From assembly GCA_905215125.1 (NCBI GenBank), contig CAJMOV010000137.1:1-5758 (forward strand): DNA of 5,758 nucleotides. Reading direction: 5' to 3'. The notes beneath the pieces were generated by a model. That model was not told the origin of the DNA. It did not search any database and saw only the letters and a list, made by a program, of their open reading frames with translations. Source of the stretch: an uncultured bacterium (lineage in GTDB: Bacteria; Bacillota; Clostridia; Oscillospirales; Butyricicoccaceae). Each line of letters begins with the position of its first letter. Positions within the stretch are counted from its first letter, which is position 1. A program made the position numbers and the translations under genes. Of this stretch, positions 1 to 5,758 are shown in pieces.

Positions 1-2289
1 GGGGGGCTTCGCGCCCTGCTCGACGGCCTGCGGCCCGAAAGCGTCCTGCCATGGCTCAAGTCGGGACTGTGCGGCCTTCAGCGGGACGAGCGCGAAAGAC
101 TGGAAAACTACCTGCTGACCTGGAGCATTGCGGGCGGGAGATGGCGGGAGGAGTGGAAGCTGCCGCCTGGCGGCTTTTCCGGCGGAGAGGACGACGGGGA
201 GGCTCTCGCTGCTCTCAATGAGCTGCGCCTGCGCATCTGGCGGCCGCTTGAGCGGCTTTCAGCCGCTCTGGACGCCTGCCGTACTGGGGCCGACCTTGCA
301 AACGCCATGCTGGAGCACTGGCGGGACACGGAGCTTGAGCAGCGCCTGGACGAACGGGTGGAAGCCCTGCTCGCCGCCGGCCGCAGCCGGGAAGCGGCAG
401 AATATGCCCAGCTTTACGACATCCTGCTTTCGGCTGTCGACCAGTTTATTCTCATCGTCGGGGAGCAGACCATGGATAAGGAGCAGTTTGAGGGCCTTCT
501 GCGTCTCATGCTGTCGCAATATGACGTTGGATCCATTCCCGTATCGCTCGACTGTGTCGTCATGGGGGATTTCGACCGTCTTTCGCTGTCCGATGTGCGG
601 CATCTGTTCGTCCTGGGGGCTTGTGACGGGATGCTGCCCCCCGCTCTGCCGACCGGAACCCTTTTGTCCGAGCCTGAGCGCATCCTGCTGGAAGGGGTGG
701 GCATCGAGCTGACGCAGACGGCCGAAGAACGGGCGTTTGAAACCCAGAGCGCCATCTATCATGCCTTCGCATCGCCGCGCGACAGCCTGACCATCCTGTG
801 CCCCAGTACAGGGGCGGGGGGAGAGGAATGTCGCGAAAGCTATCTGGTGCGGCGCCTGCGCGCCCTTTTTCCCCGGCTCAAAGCGGAGCAGGGGGAGGAT
901 GAGCTGCCCCTGCTGGCTCTGACGGCCCTCGCCCCGTCGTATGAGCTGGCCTGCACTGCGGCCGGCGGGGGCGGCGGACAGCCTGGGGCCTTCGCTCTGG
1001 AAGCCCTGGCGGACGATGGAAAGACAGGCCCCCTGCTGCAAAAGCTGCGCCGTTATGCGCAGGCGCCGCGCGGCCCTATCCGAAAGCCGGAAAATGTCCG
1101 CGCCCTGTACGGCGAACGCATCCGCCTGACGGCTTCCCGCATCGAGCGGGTGGCGACCTGTCGGTTTTCCTATTTCATGCAGTACGGGCTGCGGGCCAAG
1201 CCGGTGCGCAGGGCGCAGTTCGGCGCGCCAGAAATCGGAACGCTGGTGCATTATGTCATTGAAAACGCCATACAGACCCTGTGTAGCCAGCCTGATATGC
1301 CGCCCCGGCAGGCGGCGGAGATGTGGGCAGAGCAGTATGTGCGTCAACATCTGGGCGAAGCGGCGGGGCAGTCGGCCCGCCTGCGCGGCCTTTTGCGGAC
1401 GCTGTCGCGCCATGCAGCCGCCATTGTCCAAAGCGTTTGGGAGGAAATCCAGAGCTCGGACTTCGTTCCCCTGCAATTTGAGCTGGAGTTCGGCGACGGC
1501 GGCCTGCTGCCTCCCCTGCGCATGACGCAGGGAGACATCATCCTGACAGTGGGCGGCAAGGTCGACCGCGTCGACGGTTATGTGCAGGGGGACAGGCTGT
1601 ACATCAAGGTCGTCGATTACAAGACGGGCAGCAAGAGCTTCCGCCTGTCCGACGTGCTGTACGGGCTCAACATGCAGATGTTTTTGTATCTGCTCATGCT
1701 GGAAAAGGGGGCTAAATCGTCACTGCTGCGCCTGGCGTGGGAAAGGACGGGACAACGGGCTGAGGATATGGACGCCGCCGGTGCGCTGTACATTCCGGCC
1801 AGAGACCCCTTTGTGCCCGCCGAAGCTGGGGAGGACGAGCAGGCCATCCGCGACAGGCTGGATCGTGAGCTGCGGCGAATCGGCGTCGTCAGCGCCGAAA
1901 AAAATATCCTGGCCGCTATGGAAAAGGCCAGCGAGGGGAAATACCGGTTCCTGCCCGTCGCGCTCGATAAATCGGGCGAGCTTTCGGCCCGTTCGTCGGT
2001 GGCAAGCGCCGAGCAGCTCGGCCGCCTGCTGCGTCGGGTGGAGGGGACGCTGGCCGCCATCGCCGAAAGCCTTGCAGGCGGCGACGTTGAAGCCACCCCC
2101 TACCGCTTGGATAAGGGGCGGTCGGTGTGCGATTTCTGCGATTACCGTGCCGCCTGCCATTTTGACGAAAACCGAAAGCAGGACGCTTTCCGCTACTATC
2201 CCAAGCTGCGCGACAGCGAGGTACACGCCCTTCTGGAGGAGGAAGAACATGCCGGTCAGCTTTACAACGGATCAGCAAAAGGCCATTGA
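1..2289 (+). CDS. addB: ATP-dependent helicase/deoxyribonuclease subunit B (AddB), C-terminal part, 5' end outside window
   Basis: AddB is the second subunit of the AddAB double-strand-end resection complex. It carries one of the two nucleases and, in Bacillus, the Chi-binding degenerate helicase fold. The frame is open from base 1 to the TGA at 2287-2289, giving 762 residues; B. subtilis AddB has about 1166, so roughly 410 N-terminal residues, including the Walker A region, lie upstream. Window-codon landmarks: an LENY motif (34-37) followed by Trp48, typical of the AddB core; a helicase-like HLFVLGACDGMLP segment (201-213); nuclease motifs GTLVH (His417), GKVDRVD (Asp522), VVDYKTG (Asp539, Lys541) and QMFLY (Gln559, Tyr563). 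Cys387 and a CX2CX5C group (Cys710, Cys713, Cys719) match in order and spacing the four Fe-S ligands that bracket the nuclease domain in B. subtilis AddB. A five-glycine run (322-326) looks like a linker. No internal stop or frameshift was seen. It overlaps addA by 41 nt, implying one transcript. The identification is very secure; activity is inferred. Confidence 0.96.
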   Translation, partial: GGLRALLDGLRPESVLPWLKSGLCGLQRDERERLENYLLTWSIAGGRWREEWKLPPGGFSGGEDDGEALAALNELRLRIWRPLERLSAALDACRTGADLANAMLEHWRDTELEQRLDERVEALLAAGRSREAAEYAQLYDILLSAVDQFILIVGEQTMDKEQFEGLLRLMLSQYDVGSIPVSLDCVVMGDFDRLSLSDVRHLFVLGACDGMLPPALPTGTLLSEPERILLEGVGIELTQTAEERAFETQSAIYHAFASPRDSLTILCPSTGAGGEECRESYLVRRLRALFPRLKAEQGEDELPLLALTALAPSYELACTAAGGGGGQPGAFALEALADDGKTGPLLQKLRRYAQAPRGPIRKPENVRALYGERIRLTASRIERVATCRFSYFMQYGLRAKPVRRAQFGAPEIGTLVHYVIENAIQTLCSQPDMPPRQAAEMWAEQYVRQHLGEAAGQSARLRGLLRTLSRHAAAIVQSVWEEIQSSDFVPLQFELEFGDGGLLPPLRMTQGDIILTVGGKVDRVDGYVQGDRLYIKVVDYKTGSKSFRLSDVLYGLNMQMFLYLLMLEKGAKSSLLRLAWERTGQRAEDMDAAGALYIPARDPFVPAEAGEDEQAIRDRLDRELRRIGVVSAEKNILAAMEKASEGKYRFLPVALDKSGELSARSSVASAEQLGRLLRRVEGTLAAIAESLAGGDVEATPYRLDKGRSVCDFCDYRAACHFDENRKQDAFRYYPKLRDSEVHALLEEEEHAGQLYNGSAKGH
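2235..2242 (+). promoter_or_regulatory. Shine-Dalgarno of addA, inside the addB coding region
   Basis: The octamer GGAGGAGG contains a full AGGAGG core and ends six bases before the ATG at 2249. This is near-ideal spacing for a Gram-positive ribosome binding site and decides the addA start. The same bases encode part of the Leu-Glu-Glu-Glu-Glu stretch near the AddB C-terminus. Because addB translation continues through the site to its stop at 2287-2289, terminating and initiating ribosomes meet here. Translational coupling that balances the two subunits of the heterodimer is a reasonable inference, not something the sequence proves. Confidence 0.85.
2249..2289 (+). other. 41-nt addB/addA coding overlap
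   Basis: The last 13 codons and stop of addB are read in a second frame as the first 13 codons of addA plus two bases of codon 14. In the addB frame this stretch follows the last conserved Fe-S cysteine (codon at 2155) by about 30 residues and looks like an unconserved tail. In the addA frame it already encodes the Q motif (TTDQQ). The constrained reading is therefore probably addA, and the AddB tail is the passenger. Overlapping or closely abutting addB-addA pairs are usual in Bacillota. Confidence 0.9.
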
Positions 2290-5200
2290 CAGCCGCGGCG
2301 GACGGCTTCTGGTATCAGCGGCGGCCGGCTCGGGCAAGACGGCGGTGCTGGTGCAGCGGGTTATCCGCCTGATTTGCGACGGGGACAGCCCGCTCGACGT
2401 CGACCGCCTGCTTGTCGTCACCTATACCAACGCTGCGGCGGCTGAGATGCGGTCCAAAATCGCGTCGGCGCTGCTCGACCGCCTGGCGGCCGAACCGGGA
2501 AACGCCCGCCTGCGCCGTCAGCTCGCCCTTTTGCCTTCGGCACGCATCCAGACGGTGCACGCCTTCTGCATGGGGCTGGTGCGGGACAACTTCGCCCTGT
2601 GCGGCGTATCGCCTGATTTTTCATTGTCCGACGAGACGGAATACGCCATGCTCAAGGACGCCGCTATGGAGGATACGCTGGAAAACGCCTATGCCGAGGG
2701 CACGCCGGAGTTTGCCGCTCTGTGCGGCGCCTTCTGCGAAGAGCGGGGCGACCGCCGCCTGGCGGAAATCGTGCGGGAAATCTATGAAAAGCTGCGTTCC
2801 CACCCTGATCCGGAAGGGTGGCTGGCCCGCGCTGAGAAAGGGCAGGACGAGCCTTCGCCGGAAAAAAGCGAGTGGGGCCGATACCTGCTCGATTCCGCGC
2901 GGCGCAGCCTGTCCTTTGCCGCCGGGCGCGTGTCCGATACGCTGCGGGCGCTGGAAAGCCAGCCTGAGCTGTTGGAAAAGTACCGCCCTGTGCTGACGGG
3001 GCTTATTGGCTTCGCAGACGAAGCCTGCCGCGCCATGGACCAAAGCTGGGACCAGGCGGTGCACGCCGTGCGGGATTTTGCAAACCCGCGTCTGCCCGCG
3101 GTGCGCGGCGGGGATGAACAGCTGAAGGAGCGAGTCAAGCGCGTCAAGGGGGACTTTGCCGACAGGGTCAGACGCATTGCCGGCAGGGTGCTGTGCGCCG
3201 AAAGCGGAGATATCGCCGCTGAAGCAGAGCGGGCCCGGCCGCTGGTCGCTGGCTTGTGCCGGCTTGCGCGCGACTTTGGCGAGCGGTACGCAGCGGAAAA
3301 AAAGCGTCGCAGCCTGCTTGATTTCAGCGATTTGGAGCACCTGGCCCTCGGGCTTCTGCTGGACGGGGACGGGGAGAGGACCGAGCTTGCCCGGCAGCTT
3401 TCATCCCAGCTGGGCGAGCTGCTCGTAGACGAATACCAAGACACCAACGAAATACAGGATCGCATCTTCGACGCCGTCGCGCCGCAAAACGGGGGCGTCT
3501 TCCAGGTCGGCGACGTCAAGCAGAGCATTTACCGCTTCCGACTGGCCGAGCCGGGGATTTTTGTAGACAAATACGAGCGCAGCGCTGATTTTGATACGGA
3601 TAGCGCCTTCGAGCGCCGTTTGCCGCTCAACCGCAACTTTCGTTCGCGGCGTGAGGTGCTGGAGGTCTGCAATTTTGTCTTTTCCCGCGTCATGTCGCGG
3701 CAGTTCGGCGACGTTGATTACAGCGGGGGCGAGAGACTGGAGCACGGCGCAGTGTACTATCAGGGGGATTGCCCCAGCGAGCTGTGCATCATCGACATGG
3801 CAGGCGCGCAGGACGACGAAGATTCCCCTGAAAAAGCCCAGGCCGAGGCGCGCTGGGTGGCCGGCCGTATCGCCCAGCTTTTACAGACGCAAAGCGTGAC
3901 GGAAAAGGACGGGACGGCGCGCCCTGCGCGGCCGGGGGATTTTGCCATCCTGCTGTCCTCCTTCCGCAGCAAGGCCCCTTACTACCGGCAGGCGCTGGAA
4001 AGCCTGCGCATCCCCGCGGCGGCGGGGGAGGGGGGCTTTTTCGAGGCGATGGAAATTGAAATTCTCCTCTCCTTCCTGCGCGTCATCGACAACCGACGGC
4101 AGGACATTCCGCTTATTTCGGTGCTGCGCTCTCCGCTTTTTTTCTTCTCACCCGACGATTTGGCGGAAATCCGCCTGTGCGACAGGGAAGGGGCCTTTTG
4201 CGACGCGCTGGAGAAGGCGGCTGAAACGCGGGAGGACGCCCGGGCTTTCGTCGCCCTGCTCGACGAACTGTGCGCCCGCGCCGTCGACTTGACGGTGTCT
4301 GAGCTTTTGCAGCTCATCTACTCACGCACGGGAGCGCCCGGCGTCTTTGCCGCGCTGGAAAACGGCGGAAATAGAAGGCGCAACCTGCGCCGCCTGCTCG
4401 ATATGGCCATTGCGTTTGAAGGCAAATCGGCTCGCGGGATAAACGCTTTCCTGCGCTTTGTCGACCGCAGGGCAGAGGAAGGGAGCGACCCGCCCGGCGC
4501 TCCTGCCAGCGCCGACGCCGTCCAGCTGGTCAGTATCCACAAGTCCAAGGGGCTGGAGTACCCTGTTGTCTTTGTGCCTGACCTGGCAAAGCCCTTTAAT
4601 ATGGACGACTTGAAAAAGCCGGTGCTTTTTCATGAAAAAATGGGCATCGGCATCAAGCTGCGCGATGAAAGCACGCACGCCGAATATACGACCCAGCGGT
4701 ACCGTGCCGTCGCCGCCCTGATTACGGCGCAGCAGCGGGCCGAAGAACTGCGCAAGCTGTATGTAGCCATGACACGGGCCAGGGAAAAGCTGGTGCTGAC
4801 CGTCGCCTTGCCTGACGCCGCTAAAAAGCTGGAGGAATGGGCGGCGCTGGCGCGGGACGGCGGCCCCCTTGATCCTGAAGCGCTGGCAGGGCAGACGTCG
4901 GCCGCCATGTGGGTTTGCGCCCCTCTTCTGACCCATCCGGCGGCGGGGGCGCTGCGCGCGCTGTGCAGCGGTGATTTTCTGCGGGCAAATGATGCGGATA
5001 GTGAAAATTTGCGCGTTTCAGTGGCACACTATACCGAGATACCGGACGCGCCGCGCATGGAACGGGGCGCGCCGGAGGGGAAAACGCAAGACTATTCCCG
5101 TTATTTTGTCCAGCGCGGCAGACAGTACGCCTATGCCGACGTGTCCGCCCTGCCGTCCAAGCTGACGCCGACAGGGGCCAAACGCCTTGTGCCCGATTCG

Positions 5201-5758
5201 GGGGAAATCGGCGATGCCGGCGGGCGTGCGCAGGTGCGTTTTTACCATTCCCCGCCCGAAGGGGCGGCCGACGCCCGCGCCCGCGGCACGGCAACCCATC
5301 TGTTCCTGTGCCTTGCCGACTACGCCGTCTGCCGGCAGACGGGAGGGGCCGAGCGCGAGCTGCAAAGGCTTATTGACAGCCGGCGCATGACGCGGCGACA
5401 GGCTGAACTGGTCGACCTGGCGGCTGCCGGGCGATATCTGGCAGGAGATATTGCGCACAGGGCCATGGCCGCCGATAAAATGCTGCGGGAATATGAATTC
5501 GGGGCCCTTTTCACCCCCCGCGAGCTGCTGGGAAGCGGGCGAGAGGACGAGAGCATCCTGATGAACGGCACCATCGACCTTTTGCTTTTTGAAGGGGAGG
5601 CCCTGTGTATCGTCGACTTCAAAAGCGACCGCGTGCGCGCGGGGCAGGAAGAAGGCGCGTCGCACAGGCACCGGCTGCAGCTTGACATTTACGCGGCGGC
5701 GGCCGAGAAAATCTTTGGTCTGCCGGTGCGGGAAAAGCTGATCTACTACCTGGCAACC
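2249..5758 (+). CDS. addA: ATP-dependent helicase/nuclease subunit A (AddA), nearly complete, 3' end outside window
   Basis: AddA is the superfamily 1A motor and second nuclease of AddAB; it unwinds DNA 3'-5' from double-strand breaks and degrades it before RecA loading. The frame is open for 1170 codons to the window edge; B. subtilis AddA has about 1232. Motifs seen: Q motif TTDQQ (6-10); Walker A AAAGSGKT (24-31); Ia LLVVTYTNAAAAEM (54-67); QTVHAFC around His104; LDFSDLE (from Leu357); Walker B VDEYQDTN (Asp394, Glu395); III QVGDVKQSIYRFR (to Arg431); IV LNRNFRS (Arg465); V SIHKSKGLEYP (His764 to Glu770); VI YVAMTRAREKL (Arg843). The nuclease domain has GTATH (His1017), GTIDLL (Asp1110), VDFKSD (Asp1123, Lys1125) and QLDIY (Gln1144, Tyr1148). 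Asp1123 corresponds to B. subtilis Asp1172, about 60 residues from that protein's end; here 47 residues follow, so only about 10-15 should be missing. The ATG at 2249 is chosen because an ideal Shine-Dalgarno precedes it and the Q motif sits at the expected distance. All motifs share one frame, so no frameshift is apparent. Confidence 0.97.
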   Translation, partial: MPVSFTTDQQKAIDSRGGRLLVSAAAGSGKTAVLVQRVIRLICDGDSPLDVDRLLVVTYTNAAAAEMRSKIASALLDRLAAEPGNARLRRQLALLPSARIQTVHAFCMGLVRDNFALCGVSPDFSLSDETEYAMLKDAAMEDTLENAYAEGTPEFAALCGAFCEERGDRRLAEIVREIYEKLRSHPDPEGWLARAEKGQDEPSPEKSEWGRYLLDSARRSLSFAAGRVSDTLRALESQPELLEKYRPVLTGLIGFADEACRAMDQSWDQAVHAVRDFANPRLPAVRGGDEQLKERVKRVKGDFADRVRRIAGRVLCAESGDIAAEAERARPLVAGLCRLARDFGERYAAEKKRRSLLDFSDLEHLALGLLLDGDGERTELARQLSSQLGELLVDEYQDTNEIQDRIFDAVAPQNGGVFQVGDVKQSIYRFRLAEPGIFVDKYERSADFDTDSAFERRLPLNRNFRSRREVLEVCNFVFSRVMSRQFGDVDYSGGERLEHGAVYYQGDCPSELCIIDMAGAQDDEDSPEKAQAEARWVAGRIAQLLQTQSVTEKDGTARPARPGDFAILLSSFRSKAPYYRQALESLRIPAAAGEGGFFEAMEIEILLSFLRVIDNRRQDIPLISVLRSPLFFFSPDDLAEIRLCDREGAFCDALEKAAETREDARAFVALLDELCARAVDLTVSELLQLIYSRTGAPGVFAALENGGNRRRNLRRLLDMAIAFEGKSARGINAFLRFVDRRAEEGSDPPGAPASADAVQLVSIHKSKGLEYPVVFVPDLAKPFNMDDLKKPVLFHEKMGIGIKLRDESTHAEYTTQRYRAVAALITAQQRAEELRKLYVAMTRAREKLVLTVALPDAAKKLEEWAALARDGGPLDPEALAGQTSAAMWVCAPLLTHPAAGALRALCSGDFLRANDADSENLRVSVAHYTEIPDAPRMERGAPEGKTQDYSRYFVQRGRQYAYADVSALPSKLTPTGAKRLVPDSGEIGDAGGRAQVRFYHSPPEGAADARARGTATHLFLCLADYAVCRQTGGAERELQRLIDSRRMTRRQAELVDLAAAGRYLAGDIAHRAMAADKMLREYEFGALFTPRELLGSGREDESILMNGTIDLLLFEGEALCIVDFKSDRVRAGQEEGASHRHRLQLDIYAAAAEKIFGLPVREKLIYYLAT

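Noticed and set aside
958..990. A GC-rich run encoding five consecutive glycines in AddB.
   Set aside because: It could suggest a repeat or sequencing error, but the frame stays intact on both sides and a glycine linker between domains is plausible.
259..1476. A 405-codon open frame on the minus strand, antisense to addB.
   Set aside because: Its predicted protein is low-complexity, rich in Arg, Gln, Gly and Ala, with no recognisable motif. It lies opposite conserved AddB nuclease and Fe-S sequence. Long antisense frames are expected in GC-rich genes with biased third positions.
2621..3528. Two overlapping minus-strand open frames of about 240-250 codons, antisense to addA.
   Set aside because: Both are compositionally biased (Ser/Arg- or Ala/Gly/Arg-rich) and have no family resemblance. 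The opposite strand carries continuous AddA sequence in one frame, including Walker B. They are shadows.
251..5539. Many AGCGG pentamers on the + strand (for example near 251, 2316, 2354 and 4965), identical to the B. subtilis Chi site.
   Set aside because: A GC-rich pentamer is expected often by chance in this composition, and the Chi sequence of this organism is unknown. Enrichment could only be judged from whole-genome counts and strand skew.
5018..5671. A minus-strand open frame of 217 codons opposite the AddA nuclease domain.
   Set aside because: No convincing ribosome binding site or domain was seen, and the plus-strand frame carries the conserved catalytic motifs of AddA.

Overview
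This window is one uninterrupted coding stretch on the + strand. It holds two co-oriented, overlapping genes of the AddAB (RexAB-type) helicase-nuclease: the C-terminal two thirds of addB, then almost all of addA. Both run off the window, addB at its 5' end and addA at its 3' end. There is no gap over 300 bases without a gene, and I see no RNA gene, mobile element, CRISPR array, repeat array, promoter or terminator.

Layout: positions 1-2289 encode the last 762 residues of AddB. This part contains the degenerate helicase-like core, the RecB-family nuclease motifs and the four cysteines of an iron-sulfur cluster. addA starts at 2249, inside the end of addB (41 nt overlap). Its strong Shine-Dalgarno lies within addB's Glu codons. 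The addA frame stays open to 5758 (1170 codons), with all UvrD-type superfamily 1A helicase motifs and a C-terminal RecB-like nuclease domain. Probably only about 10-15 codons and the stop are missing.

How they work together: in characterised AddAB enzymes, AddA is the motor (3'-5' translocase/helicase) and one nuclease. AddB supplies the second nuclease and, in Bacillus, Chi recognition. The heterodimer resects double-strand ends to make 3' single strands for RecA loading. Both nuclease centres and the Fe-S cysteines look intact here, so I infer a working two-nuclease enzyme.

Organism: the addB-addA order, the Fe-S AddB and the Bacillus-like AddA motifs point to Bacillota. The high GC (about 60-65% by eye, with G/C-rich third codon positions) and the protein style suggest a GC-rich Clostridia lineage, for example Oscillospirales/Ruminococcaceae-like gut bacteria. 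The lineage is inference. I found no undescribed system; this looks like an ordinary housekeeping DNA-repair locus.
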